Positions 1 through 8,970 of a stretch of 26,851 nt of DNA are shown piece after piece. Position 1 is the stretch's first letter, and the number at the start of each line of letters is the position of its first letter. The notes beneath the pieces were generated by a model. The model ran no database searches, was not told where the DNA came from, and saw only the letters and a list, made by a program, of their open reading frames with translations. Made by a program: the position numbers and the translations under genes. This DNA comes from CAZAQB01 sp964487155 (GTDB lineage Bacteria > Pseudomonadota > Gammaproteobacteria > Nitrococcales > Nitrococcaceae): contig CAZAQB010000035.1 of NCBI GenBank assembly GCA_964487155.1, forward strand, positions 1-26,851, in the 5' to 3' direction.

Positions 1-129
1 GGAGCGGCGTATCGGTGAGTACGGCCGACTGAGAAAAGATCCCTTGTGGGGCCAATAGACAAGCGAGATCGGTGCAAATTTGTGAAATCTTCGGGCTAGA
101 CTGGCGCGGCATCTGTGAGCAGCAGCGGG

Positions 130-390
130 ATGGTAGCAGTGGCTTTGACATCCCTCCAATTGCAGGCTCTCGTGGGCCGGCATGCACGCTACCAGGGACG
201 CCGCCTGGTGGTTCTGGAGGTGCTGCCCGAACCCGCCTGTGTGGTGCTCACCGAGCCGTCGGGGAACCGGCCCATCCAGGCCAACCAATTCGGCGAAGTG
301 GGCCGGCGCGCTCCCGCCACCTGGACCATCCCGGTGTACCAGCCCGACGGCAGCTACCATCCCCTGTTCCGGGAGCTGGGTCTTGTCTGA
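130..390 (+). CDS. Small hypothetical protein (86 aa)
   Basis: I do not recognise the family. The product is a short soluble protein with no signal peptide or membrane segment. It has an Arg-rich patch near residues 17-24, then a beta-rich stretch (LVVLEVLPEPACVVL) and a Trp/Pro/Tyr-containing C-terminus (TWTIPVYQPDGSYHP). ATG 130 is chosen. GTG 115 in the same frame would add five residues (SSSG-like), and neither start has a strong Shine-Dalgarno. It converges with kdsB, with only 16 bp between the stops. Codon use matches the GC-rich surroundings, so it is probably a real lineage-specific gene. Confidence 0.6.
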   Translation: MVAVALTSLQLQALVGRHARYQGRRLVVLEVLPEPACVVLTEPSGNRPIQANQFGEVGRRAPATWTIPVYQPDGSYHPLFRELGLV

Positions 391-406
391 GAGCTGACTC
401 GGCCCA

Positions 407-1171
407 TCAGCCGGCCAGCCAGCGCTCCGCCCGCGCCAGGTCCTCCTCGGTATCGACCCCCGGCGGTGGGCGCCGCTCGACCACCGCCACCCGGATCGGC
501 TCCCCTGCCCACAGCACCCGCAGTTGCTCCAGGCTCTCGCGCCGCTCCAGGGGGCAGGCACTCAGCCGGCCATAGCGGGCCAGGAACTCCGCCCGGTAGG
601 CGTAGACGCCCAGGTGGCGCAGGTAATCCCCCGCCGGCTGGAAGTGCCTGCCGGGGCGGCCATCGGCGCCAAAGGCGCCGCGGTCAAAGGGGATGGGCGC
701 CCGGCTGAAATAGAGGGCATGGCCGCGGGCGTTCAGCACCACCTTCACGGCATGGGGGCTGGCCAACTCCACCGGGTCCTCAATGGGCAGAGCGAGGGTG
801 GCCACCGGGGCGTCCTCCAGGCTCTGCGCGGCGACGCGCAGCAGCTCCGGCGGCATGAGGGGCTCATCCCCCTGCAGGTTCACGACCACGGCCTCGGGGG
901 ACAGGCCCAGACGTGCGGCGGCCTCCGCCACCCGATCGGTGCCCGAGGCATGGTCTGCCGAGGTGAGCAGGCATTGCCCGCCGAACGCAGTGCAGGCCTC
1001 GGCGATGCGACGGTCGTCCGTCGCCACCACCACCCGTTGCGCGCCGCTCTCGGCGGCCCGCCGGTAGACATGCTCGATCATGGGCCGCCCCGCCAGCAGC
1101 CGCAGGGGCTTGCCCGGCAGCCGGCTCGAAGCGAACCGGGCGGGGATGATGACTGTGAAGCCCTGGGTCAT
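407..1171 (-). CDS. kdsB: 3-deoxy-manno-octulosonate cytidylyltransferase (CMP-Kdo synthetase)
   Basis: The enzyme activates Kdo with CTP to CMP-Kdo in the cytoplasm, for transfer onto lipid A during lipopolysaccharide synthesis. The product is 254 aa, close to the E. coli length (248). The N-terminal nucleotide-binding motif (IIPARFASSRLPGKPL, residues 8-23) and NLQGDEP (98-104) are diagnostic. Asp and His residues of the sugar-nucleotidyltransferase fold follow. The start is the ATG at 1169-1171, which overlaps the lpxK stop in an ATGA tetranucleotide and implies translational coupling. It is the last gene of the exbB-exbD-lpxK-kdsB run. LpxK and KdsB supply successive steps of Kdo-lipid A assembly. 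Confidence 0.96.
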   Translation of the reverse strand: MTQGFTVIIPARFASSRLPGKPLRLLAGRPMIEHVYRRAAESGAQRVVVATDDRRIAEACTAFGGQCLLTSADHASGTDRVAEAAARLGLSPEAVVVNLQGDEPLMPPELLRVAAQSLEDAPVATLALPIEDPVELASPHAVKVVLNARGHALYFSRAPIPFDRGAFGADGRPGRHFQPAGDYLRHLGVYAYRAEFLARYGRLSACPLERRESLEQLRVLWAGEPIRVAVVERRPPPGVDTEEDLARAERWLAG

Positions 1172-2160
1172 GAGCCGGCGGCCTCCTCGCAGTTGTTCCA
1201 AAGCCCGGCCAGCAGGTGCTGCAGCGCCTCCTCGCCCCGGGCCGAGAGCCGGGCCTCGACCCCCTGGTACCAGAGCCGCCCGTCATCCAGGGCGGTGCAC
1301 TTGACGGCGTCCTTCTCGGTCATCACCACCGGCTGACGGTCGCCGAACTCCAGGTCCGCGGCCCTGAACCGGTGATGGTCGGCAAAGGCGTGGGGCGTCA
1401 CCCGGAAACCCTGCCCTGCCAGGGCGTCAAAAAAGCGTTCAGGGTGGCCGATGCCGGCCACGGCGTGGACCGCGCTGCCCGGCGCCGGCGGCTCGCCGCT
1501 GCGCGGGCCCACGGGCCGCAGGGGCTCCGCTTCCAGGGTGAAATGGCCGGCAGCAAGGGGGTGCTCGCCACCGTTGGCCAGCACCAGGTCCACAGTGTCG
1601 AGTCGCTCGGGGGGCTCCCGCAGGGGCCCTGCCGGCAGGCAGCGGCCGTTGCCCAGGCCGCGGCGCGCATCCAGCACCACCACCTCGCGGTCCCGTCCCA
1701 GCGCGTAGTGCTGCAGGCCGTCGTCCGCGACCACCACATCGCAGCCGTGCTGTTCGAGCAGTGTGCGGGCACCCCGAGACCGCAAGCGGTCGGCCACCAC
1801 GGGGACTCCCGTACGCCGCGCCAGCAGCACCGCTTCATCGCCGGCCAGGGCAGGGTCCGTGTCCGGATGCACGTCGAGGGGGCCGGACACCCGGGCGCCG
1901 TGCCCGCGAGTGACGATGCCGGGCCGGTGTTCCGACTGGCGCAGCCGCCGGGCCAGCAGAACCACCAGTGGCGTCTTGCCGGTCCCGCCGAGGAAGGTGT
2001 TGCCCACCACCACCACCGGCACGGGCAACCGGTCCACCGGACGGCGACCCGCCAGATAGGCCGCCCGCCGCCGCCGCACCGCGGCTCGGAACAGCGCTTC
2101 CAGCGGGCAGAGCAGCCGGGCCGCGGTGCCGTCCCGGAGCCAGAACGCGGGCAGCCTCAC
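1168..2160 (-). CDS. lpxK: Tetraacyldisaccharide 4'-kinase
   Basis: This inner-membrane-associated kinase phosphorylates the 4' position of the lipid A disaccharide using ATP. The product is 330 aa, the normal family length. The Walker A loop GNTFLGGTGKTP lies at residues 53-64 after a hydrophobic N-terminal segment, and VVVADDGLQH is the conserved LpxK motif. The start is GTG at 2158-2160; there is no better in-frame ATG nearby. It lies 25 bp downstream of exbD and overlaps kdsB by 4 bp. In enterobacteria msbA usually precedes lpxK. Here exbD does and no msbA is in the window, an arrangement I associate with Chromatiales-type genomes. Confidence 0.96.
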   Translation of the reverse strand: MRLPAFWLRDGTAARLLCPLEALFRAAVRRRRAAYLAGRRPVDRLPVPVVVVGNTFLGGTGKTPLVVLLARRLRQSEHRPGIVTRGHGARVSGPLDVHPDTDPALAGDEAVLLARRTGVPVVADRLRSRGARTLLEQHGCDVVVADDGLQHYALGRDREVVVLDARRGLGNGRCLPAGPLREPPERLDTVDLVLANGGEHPLAAGHFTLEAEPLRPVGPRSGEPPAPGSAVHAVAGIGHPERFFDALAGQGFRVTPHAFADHHRFRAADLEFGDRQPVVMTEKDAVKCTALDDGRLWYQGVEARLSARGEEALQHLLAGLWNNCEEAAGS

Positions 2161-2185
2161 AGCCGCCCGGAGGCCGGCGGCCGGG

Positions 2186-2608
2186 TCATTCCCCCCGTGG
2201 CACGGTGGCGATGCCCACGTTGCTGACGCCCGCCCGGCCCACGGCGTCCAGGGCCCGCACCACCATCTGGTGTTCCGCCCGGGCGTCCGCTCTGATTACC
2301 AGCCGGCTGGACTGCCCCGGGCGGCCGGCTACCGCCTTCTCGATGGCCCGGCGAATGGTGTCCACCCGGTTGTTAAGCAATGGACGGCCATCCAGGAACA
2401 CCGTGCCCTGGCGGTTGATGGTGAGTTCCAGGGGGGGCTGGGGCTCGGTGGCGGGCTCCTGGCTGGAATCCGGCAGGGTGACCTGCAGTTCCGCCTCGCG
2501 CAGGAACGTGGTGCTGACCATGAAGAAGATCAGCATCAGGAACACCACATCGATCAGCGGGGTGAGGTTGATCTCGGGTTCGTCCCGGCGCCGGGGGCTC
2601 AGGTTCAC
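2186..2608 (-). CDS. exbD: ExbD/TolR family biopolymer transport protein
   Basis: This is a single-pass inner-membrane protein that pairs with the ExbB-type channel to use proton-motive force. The product is 140 aa. A basic N-terminus is followed by EINLTPLIDVVFLMLIFFMV (residues about 12-31), which contains the conserved membrane Asp of the proton path. A periplasmic domain follows. The start is GTG at 2606-2608, overlapping the exbB stop by 4 bp (GTGA), so the two are very likely translated together. No tonB or pal gene is nearby, so the energised outer-membrane partner cannot be named. Linkage to lpxK suggests the generic Chromatiales ExbBD copy. Confidence 0.93.
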   Translation of the reverse strand: MNLSPRRRDEPEINLTPLIDVVFLMLIFFMVSTTFLREAELQVTLPDSSQEPATEPQPPLELTINRQGTVFLDGRPLLNNRVDTIRRAIEKAVAGRPGQSSRLVIRADARAEHQMVVRALDAVGRAGVSNVGIATVPRGE

Positions 2609-3249
2609 GCTCGCTCTCCGGCGCGGGTATAGCTGCGGTCCCGCTCCCGCTGGCCGTGGATCACCTCCACCAGCTTCAGGGACTCCTCTTCCATGAAGAT
2701 CACCAGATCGTCCACCCGCCCGCGGAAATAGCGGTACGCCATCAGGGTGGGAATGGCCACCACCAGGCCGGCGGCCGTGGTGATCAGCGCCTCGGAGATG
2801 CCGCCGGCCAGCGCCCCGGCATTGCCCAGCCCTTCTGCGGTGATGGTGCTGAACACCTTGATCATGCCGATCACCGTGCCCAGCAGGCCCAACAGTGGAC
2901 TGATCGCGGCGATGGTGCCAAGAGTGTTCAGATAGCGCTCCAGGCCGTGGGCCTCATGGCGGCCGGCGTCCTCGATGCTCTCCAGCATGATCTGGCGGTC
3001 ATGGTGCATGTTGACCAGGCCGGCCGCCAGCACCCGCCCCAGAGGCGAACCGGCCCGCAGCTCCCGCAGGTGGTTGGCGTCCAGGGAGTTGTTCTTGATG
3101 CGGTGCCAGACCTGGGCTACCAGGTGGCGTGGCGTCACCCGCGAGCGCTGCAGGGCCCACAGCCGCTCGCCCATCAGCGCCAGCGACAGAACCGAACTCG
3201 CCAGAATGGGCAGCATCAGCCAGCCGCCCGCCTTGATCAGCTCCCACAC
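2605..3249 (-). CDS. exbB: MotA/TolQ/ExbB family proton channel protein
   Basis: This is the multi-pass partner of ExbD, forming the proton-driven motor of the inner membrane. The product is 214 aa. The N-terminal helix (residues about 8-28) is followed by a cytoplasmic stretch. Two helices at about 110-132 and 152-178 carry the family-typical glycine-rich ISPLLGLLGTVIGMI segment. The start is GTG at 3247-3249, read as M-W-E-L-I-K-A-G-G-W. That agrees with the usual MWE...GGW beginning of this subfamily although the Shine-Dalgarno is poor. It is the first gene of the exbB-exbD-lpxK-kdsB run, with 122 bp separating it from comEC. Confidence 0.93.
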   Translation of the reverse strand: MWELIKAGGWLMLPILASSVLSLALMGERLWALQRSRVTPRHLVAQVWHRIKNNSLDANHLRELRAGSPLGRVLAAGLVNMHHDRQIMLESIEDAGRHEAHGLERYLNTLGTIAAISPLLGLLGTVIGMIKVFSTITAEGLGNAGALAGGISEALITTAAGLVVAIPTLMAYRYFRGRVDDLVIFMEEESLKLVEVIHGQRERDRSYTRAGERA

Positions 3250-3292
3250 AGTCTATGGGCTCTCCGCAGCCGTATCCCCGGGGTTGGGGATG

Positions 3293-3298
3293 ATACTA
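3293..3298 (-). promoter_or_regulatory. Possible -10 element upstream of exbB
   Basis: On the minus strand TAGTAT lies 44 bp upstream of the exbB GTG start, in a short AT-richer patch of an otherwise GC-rich 122-bp gap. No convincing -35 box is visible at 16-18 bp, so this is only a candidate promoter for the exbB-kdsB run. Confidence 0.25.
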
Positions 3299-3316
3299 GT
3301 GTTTTCGCGGGCATGA

Positions 3317-3350
3317 CCATGGCAGGCTACGCGCCACCTGTCTGCCATGG
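3317..3350. repeat. 9-bp perfect inverted repeat between comEC and exbB
   Basis: CCATGGCAG (3317-3325) is matched perfectly by CTGCCATGG (3342-3350) with a 16-nt loop. It begins 22 bp past the comEC stop and 68 bp before the exbB start. There is no T-run after either arm. It could be a weak factor-dependent terminator for comEC, an mRNA stem, or an operator for exbB. Confidence 0.45.
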
Positions 3351-3371
3351 AACACCGGCCCCGCAGTCGGC

Positions 3372-5624
3372 TCAGCGGGGCCGATAGTAGCGCGGCTGGT
3401 CCTCGCGGAACGCGAAACTCTGCACAGCACCGCCCTCTCCCAGGATGAAGCCAAGAGTCCCCGTCTCTGCCGTGGTCGCCGTGCGCGCGCCCTGTCCCCG
3501 CAACCGCGCTACCACCGCCGGATGCGGGAATCCATAGGGATTGCGGTAGCCGGCGGTGAACACCCCCACCGCTGGATCCACCGCCGCCAGGAAGGCCTCG
3601 CCACTGGAATGGCGGCTGCCGTGGTGGCCCACCTGGAGCAGGTCGGCGCGCAGCGGCAGGCCGCGGCGCAGCAGGTCGGCCTCCGCCCGCTCGCCGGCAT
3701 CCCCCACCAGCAGCAGGGAGCGCCCGGCAGCCGACACCCGCAGCACGCAGGAGCCGTCATTGCCATCGGCGCCCGGCAGCGCCGGGCCCAGCACCAGGAA
3801 TGCCACGCCGTCCCAGTCCCAGCGCTCGCCAGGCCGGCAGGGCTCGGCGCCCGGAGTCTCGCCGGGCTCCCCGGCGACTATCCGCCGCACCGGAACCAGC
3901 GCCCGCAGCGCCGGCACCCCGCCTGCGTGATCCCGGTCCGCATGGCTCACCAGCAACAGGTCCACCTGCGGTCGACCCCGCCAGCGCAGGTACGGCGCCA
4001 CCACTGCGTCACCCGTGTTGAAGCCGCTGGGGAAACTGGGACCAGCGTCGTAGACCAGCACGCGGGAGCGGGTTTCCACCACTACTGAAGTGCCCTGCCC
4101 CACGTCCAGGAAACTCACCCAGGCCTCCCCGGCCGGCGGCCGCGCCGGCCGCCAAGCCATGACGGCAGCCAGCAGCAGCAGGCCGCACCAGCGCCCCGGC
4201 ATCCCCCGGGGCAGCAGGCACAGCAGCGCACCGGCCGCCGACAGCAGCAACAGGGGAAGGGGCAGCCCGGGCACCGTCAGATGGCCCGCCTTGTCCGCCA
4301 GGCGTTCCAGCATGTCGAGGGACGGGCTCAGCAAGGCGTGCAGCCCCTGCAGCAGCGGCAGGCCGGCGGCCGGCCAGATCAGGTAGGTGAGCAGAGACAG
4401 CAGCACGGCCGGGACCAGCAACAGGCCCACCGGGGGGATGAGCAGCAGGTTGGCGGGCACCGACAGCAGCGGCAGCTGGCCGAACCAGCCTGCGAGCACC
4501 GGCGCCAGGGCCAGGCTCAGGCCCAGCTGCACCTGCAACCAGCCGGGCAGAGGTGAGTCCGCCCGGCCCGCAAGCACCAACAGAATCGCCCCTACCGCCC
4601 CGAAGGACAGCCAGAACCCGGCGTCCAGGGGCGCCAGCGGATCCCAGAGCAGCACCAGCACCAGGGCCACCAGCCAGGCGTGGCCGAAGGGCGGGGCACG
4701 GCGCCACCAGACGGCGGCCATGGCCACCGCCAGCATCACCAGTGCCCGCTGGGTGGGCAGGGCGAAGCCGGCCAGCGCCGCGTATCCCAGGCCGGCGATC
4801 CCGCCCAGCAGGGCGCCCGCCCGGGGCGCCGCCAGGCGTTCCACCAGCGGGGTGATCCGCCGCCAGAGCCCGCCAGCGGCGAATGCCACAGCGCCCGCCA
4901 CCAGGCCGACGTGGAGCCCGGAGATGGCCACCAGGTGGCTCAGGCCCAGGCGGTTGAGGGCTTCCCACAGAGACGGCGGCAGCAGTCGCCGGTCCCCCAG
5001 GCCGAGGGCCAGCAGCACCCCGGTGGCGGCGTCCGTCCCCAGCTGCCGGCCGATTTCCGAGGCCAGGGCGCCGCGCCAGCCGTCGAGGGTCGGCGCCCGG
5101 CCTAACAGGCTGCCGGGCGTGCCGCGGGGCACGTAGCCCAGGGCGTCGATCCCCTCCCGGAACAGCCAGCGCTCGAAGTCGAAGCCTCCCGGGTTGGCCA
5201 GCCCCCGCGGCGGCTTCAACCGCACCGTCAATTGCCATTGCTGGCCCGCGGCCAGGTCCGGCGGACCGTCATACCAGGACAGCCGCAGTCGCCGCGGCGC
5301 CGTCTCCAGGGCGGGGCGGATGGGCATCACGTCGAAATTGAAACGCACTCGTCCGGGCTCATGGCGCGGCAGGCCGGCAACCCAGCCGGTCACCTGCAGC
5401 TCCCGGCCCGCGTCGGCCTCCACCAGGCGGTTGGCGAGCCCTGCCTGGAGCCACAACGTGCCCCACACGGCCCCCGCCAGACAGGCCGCCAAGGGTCGAA
5501 TGGACCCCCAGGCCAGGGTTCCCAGCAGGCCCGCCAGCAGCACCGGCAGGGCCAGCGGCATCGGCAACAGCGGAGTCGTCACCGCGCCGAGGGCGAACAG
5601 GGCGAAGGCTGCAGTTGCGCTCAT
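3372..5624 (-). CDS. comEC: DNA internalisation competence protein ComEC/Rec2
   Basis: This polytopic inner-membrane protein conducts single-stranded DNA into the cytoplasm during natural transformation. The product is 750 aa, full family length. Hydrophobic N-terminal helices precede the DUF4131-type domain (residues about 60-170). The competence core carries ISGLHVG at 234-240, followed by many membrane helices to about 490. A C-terminal metallo-beta-lactamase domain has FLDVGQGT (505-512), SHADRDHAGG (560-569, the HxDxDH metal site) and VGHHGSRHSS (from 665). The start is ATG 5622-5624. All catalytic motifs are intact, so DNA uptake is potentially functional. It is divergent from the DUF2062 gene across 57 bp. 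Confidence 0.95.
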   Translation of the reverse strand: MSATAAFALFALGAVTTPLLPMPLALPVLLAGLLGTLAWGSIRPLAACLAGAVWGTLWLQAGLANRLVEADAGRELQVTGWVAGLPRHEPGRVRFNFDVMPIRPALETAPRRLRLSWYDGPPDLAAGQQWQLTVRLKPPRGLANPGGFDFERWLFREGIDALGYVPRGTPGSLLGRAPTLDGWRGALASEIGRQLGTDAATGVLLALGLGDRRLLPPSLWEALNRLGLSHLVAISGLHVGLVAGAVAFAAGGLWRRITPLVERLAAPRAGALLGGIAGLGYAALAGFALPTQRALVMLAVAMAAVWWRRAPPFGHAWLVALVLVLLWDPLAPLDAGFWLSFGAVGAILLVLAGRADSPLPGWLQVQLGLSLALAPVLAGWFGQLPLLSVPANLLLIPPVGLLLVPAVLLSLLTYLIWPAAGLPLLQGLHALLSPSLDMLERLADKAGHLTVPGLPLPLLLLSAAGALLCLLPRGMPGRWCGLLLLAAVMAWRPARPPAGEAWVSFLDVGQGTSVVVETRSRVLVYDAGPSFPSGFNTGDAVVAPYLRWRGRPQVDLLLVSHADRDHAGGVPALRALVPVRRIVAGEPGETPGAEPCRPGERWDWDGVAFLVLGPALPGADGNDGSCVLRVSAAGRSLLLVGDAGERAEADLLRRGLPLRADLLQVGHHGSRHSSGEAFLAAVDPAVGVFTAGYRNPYGFPHPAVVARLRGQGARTATTAETGTLGFILGEGGAVQSFAFREDQPRYYRPR

Positions 5625-5681
5625 TCCCTGCCATCATTGGCGCGCCGACGCGCGCGGTGATGATTGCTATGCGAGGGGGGC

Positions 5682-6251
5682 ATGCCGCGACGCCTGCTCA
5701 AGCGCTACATGCCGGATCCGCACCGGCTCAAAGGGCGCAAATCCCTGCGCCCTCTGGCCCGCTTGCTGGAAGATCCGTTCCTGCTGCACCTCAACCGCCG
5801 GTCGGTGGCCGGCGGCGTGGGCGTGGGGCTGTTCTGCGCGCTGCTGCCCATCCCCGGGCAGATGTTCGTGGCCGGCCTGCTGGCCATCGGCCTGCGGGTG
5901 AACCTGGTGCTGTCGGTGGGCCTGATCTGGATCACCAATCCGGTGACCATCCCGCCGATCTTCTACTTCAACTACACGCTCGGCACCTGGATCCTGGGCG
6001 AGCCGTCCCCCGGGCCCAGCTTCCAACCGACTCTGGAGTGGTTCTGGCAGCAGATCGGGTCGATCTGGCAGCCGCTGCTGCTGGGCTCGACGCTGATGGC
6101 CACCCTGGTGGGGTTTGCCGGCTACGGCCTCACCCACCTGCTGTGGCGGCTGCACGTGCTGCGCCATCTGCGCCACCGCTCGCAGCGCCCGGGCAAGCGC
6201 TCGCCGGGACGCCCCGCGCCGGACGGGGGCTCGGCTGACGCCAGTCGCTGA
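5682..6251 (+). CDS. DUF2062 domain membrane protein
   Basis: The product is 189 aa with the DUF2062 layout. A basic, proline-containing N-terminus (residues 1-45) is followed by paired hydrophobic segments (GVGLFCALLPIPGQMFVAGLLA and a NPVTIPPIFYFNYTLGTWI region). A third hydrophobic stretch near 130-155 and a very basic C-terminal tail follow. The function is unknown in the family; proteins of this type are often encoded beside comEC. ATG 5682 is preferred over the in-frame TTG at 5664 because a GAGGGGGG purine run directly precedes it. It converges with lolD. Confidence 0.88.
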   Translation: MPRRLLKRYMPDPHRLKGRKSLRPLARLLEDPFLLHLNRRSVAGGVGVGLFCALLPIPGQMFVAGLLAIGLRVNLVLSVGLIWITNPVTIPPIFYFNYTLGTWILGEPSPGPSFQPTLEWFWQQIGSIWQPLLLGSTLMATLVGFAGYGLTHLLWRLHVLRHLRHRSQRPGKRSPGRPAPDGGSADASR

Positions 6252-6344
6252 ACAATGGGGGGTGAGCGCCGGGGCCGGGTCGGCCGAGCGCTGCAGGCGC
6301 CTCGCCATGGGCTTCCGTTCCCGCGTGGCGGTGCACTCCGGCAC

Positions 6345-6359
6345 CGTTGCCAGGCAACG
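6345..6359. repeat. 15-bp near-perfect palindrome abutting the lolD stop
   Basis: The sequence CGTTGCCAGGCAACG is a 7-bp perfect inverted repeat around a single central A. It lies immediately downstream of the lolD TAG stop (6360-6362) in the 108-bp convergent gap with the DUF2062 gene. A one-base loop is too tight for an ordinary RNA hairpin without opening inner pairs, and no T-run follows. A protein-binding site is as plausible as a terminator. Confidence 0.4.
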
Positions 6360-7065
<706 letters not shown>

Positions 7066-7073
<8 letters not shown>

Positions 7074-8313
7074 AGCGCAGGGCCTCCGCCGGTTGAGTGC
7101 GGGCCGCCCGCCAGGCGGGGTACAGGGTCGCCAGCAGCGACAGCACCAGGGAGGCAAGCGTGATACGCCACACATCTTCCACGTGAAGTTCAGACGGTAA
7201 CTCGCTGATTAGATAGATATCCGGCGACAGGAAGCGGACCCCGAACAGGTTCTCGATGAAGGGCACCAGAGTCTCCACGTTGAGCGCCAGGGACACCCCT
7301 CCCACGACCCCCAGCAGCGTGCCGACGATGCCGATCACCGTTCCCTGCACCACGAACACGCCGAGAATGGTGTGCGGCGCGGCACCGAGGGTGCGCAGGA
7401 TGGCGATGTCCGCCTGCTTGTCGGTGACCACCATGACCAGAGTGGAGACGATGTTGAACGCGGCCACTGCCACGATCAGCAGCAGGATCACGAACATCAC
7501 GGTCTTCTCGGTCTGCACCGCCCGGAAGAAGTTGCGGTGCTGCATGGTCCAGTCGGAAACCCGCAGAAATCCCGGCAGATCCTCGGCGATGCCGCGGGCC
7601 AGCCGCGGTGCGGCCATCAGGTCGTCGAACTGCAGCCGCAACCCGGTGACCCCCTCCCCCAGGCGGAACAGGGTGGCGGCGTCCTGCAGGTGCATCACGG
7701 CGAGACTGCGGTCGTACTGGGACATGTCCAGGGAGAACAGCCCCACCACCGTGAAGCGCCGGATGCGCGGCAGCACCCCGGCCACGGACATGCGGGCCTC
7801 GGGGCTCACCACCGTGACCCGATCCCCCACGTCCACCCCCAGCAGCATCGCCAGGGTTCGGCCGAGCACGATGTTCCAGGAGCCGGGCTCCAGGTCGTCC
7901 AGGCTGCCCGCCACCATGTGCTGGTGGATGCGGGAGACCCGCGGTTCGAGATCCGGATCCACGCCGCGGATCAGCGCACCGGTGACCTCCCCGCCGCGGG
8001 TGATCATCACCTCGGCGTCCACGTAGGGGGCCACGCCGGTCACCCGGGGGTCCTGCTCCAGCTTGCTCAGCAGTCCCTTCCAGTTCTCCAGGGGGCCATC
8101 AAAGGTTTGCAGGGTGGCGTGCGAGACCAACCCCAGGATGCGGCTGCGCAGCTCAGTCTGGAAACCGTTCATCACCGACAGCACGGTGATCAGCACGCTC
8201 ACCCCCAGGGCGATTCCCAGCATGGAGGTGAGCGAGATGAACGACACGAAGTGATTGCGGCGGCGAGCCCGGGTGTAGCGCAGGCCCAGGTAGAGCGGCA
8301 GCGGCTGGAACAT
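7066..8313 (-). CDS. lolC: Lipoprotein-releasing ABC transporter permease (LolC/E family)
   Basis: This is the membrane subunit of the LolCDE complex that extracts lipoproteins from the inner membrane. The product is 415 aa, a standard length. A first helix at about 24-47 (FISLTSMLGIALGVSVLI) is followed by a large periplasmic MacB-like domain. Three C-terminal helices start with VMFVILLLIVAVAAFNIVST, and the protein ends in the typical PAWRAARTQPAEALRYE. The start is ATG 8311-8313, with the purine stretch AAGGA about 6 bases upstream on the minus strand. No second permease (lolE) is in the window, so this may be the single-permease LolF-type arrangement. LolC versus LolE cannot be decided from sequence alone. 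Confidence 0.92.
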
Positions 8314-8440
8314 GATTTTCCTTAGACGGTGAGCCGGGGTCTCGGCATCCGGAACGCCCTGGGACGCCAGCCGGCGCCGGAGATTGTGCGAGCGACTAAG
8401 CCACACCCGCAAGCCCGGCGAGGATCAGCCCGGCACAGCG

Positions 8441-8472
8441 CAGGTGTTCGGACAGTGGCAGGACACCTGTCC
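8441..8472. repeat. Overlapping alternative inverted repeats in the lolC upstream gap
   Basis: The 354-bp gap 8314-8667 contains no convincing gene. It holds the lolC Shine-Dalgarno (near 8318), this structured patch and the promoter at 8603-8630. Here CAGGTGT (8441-8447) pairs with ACACCTG (8463-8469), while GGACAG (8450-8455) pairs with CTGTCC (8467-8472). The two stems share bases and are mutually exclusive. No T-run follows on either strand. Confidence 0.35.
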
Positions 8473-8602
8473 GCCGCCCTCCAGTTCCGCGTCCGCCCGG
8501 AACCAACTGTAGCGGCGGATCAGCCGCCCCGGCAGCAGGGGCCGGTCAAATTTCACCTCGCCTCCCGTTGCCGGCCGCTGCGGCGGATGTGAACGGCGTC
8601 GC

Positions 8603-8630
8603 TTGTCGCCCCCGAGGCCGGTGCTATAGT
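8603..8630 (+). promoter_or_regulatory. Sigma-70-like promoter for the small exported protein gene
   Basis: TTGTCG (8603-8608) and TATAGT (8625-8630) are separated by 16 bp, with the gene start 37 bp downstream of the -10. Both boxes are close to consensus within GC-rich DNA, which makes chance less likely. Confidence 0.5.
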
Positions 8631-8667
8631 CGCGGGCATCAATTGCTGGCACCGCAGGGAGCTGCCC

Positions 8668-8949
8668 ATGCGCCGCATCGCCCTCAGCCTGAGCCTGTTG
8701 CTGCTCGCCGGGAATGCCGGACCGGTCGTTGCGGATCAGTTGCTGATCAATGCCATTCGGGGCCCCGTGGGCCAGCAGGTTGAGACCCCCCGTCGAGGCA
8801 CCACCATGGAGGGGGTGCGCAGCCACTTCGGTACGCCTGAGCAGACCCGTCCGGCGGTGGGAGACCCGCCCATAAGCCGCTGGCAGTACCCGCAGTTCAC
8901 AGTCTATTTCGAGCACGACCGGGTGATCCACGCCGTCGCCCGGCGCTGA
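8668..8949 (+). CDS. Small exported protein of unknown function
   Basis: The product is 93 aa. A Sec signal peptide (MRR, hydrophobic LSLSLLLLAG, probable cleavage after PVVA near residue 22) leaves a mature protein of about 71 aa. The mature part has the pattern GTTMEGVRSHFGTPEQ...PISRWQYPQFTVYFEHDRVIHAV. Similar small proteins occur widely in Gammaproteobacteria and are sometimes loosely called phosphodiesterase without evidence. The MExV..xFGxP...WxY spacing recalls the BamE/SmpA-like fold, which is my inference. ATG 8668 follows AGGGAG. The stop is 21 bp from the end of the convergent deacetylase-fold gene. Confidence 0.8.
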   Translation: MRRIALSLSLLLLAGNAGPVVADQLLINAIRGPVGQQVETPRRGTTMEGVRSHFGTPEQTRPAVGDPPISRWQYPQFTVYFEHDRVIHAVARR

Positions 8950-8970
8950 TTGCCCCTCGCGAGAACTTCG

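Noticed and set aside
2..58. Possible C-terminal tail of an upstream plus-strand gene ending at the TAG at 56-58
   Set aside because: Only 18 codons are visible, with no recognisable motif; all three frames close quickly here, so it cannot be called.
8329..8592. Plus-strand open frame of 87 codons in the lolC upstream gap
   Set aside because: The composition is Arg/Pro-rich and shadow-like, with no Shine-Dalgarno and no family pattern, and it overlaps the structured patch at 8441-8472.
8425..8931. Minus-strand open frame of 168 codons
   Set aside because: It runs antisense through the signal-peptide gene at 8668-8949 and its promoter, with no recognisable domain. It is a high-GC shadow frame.
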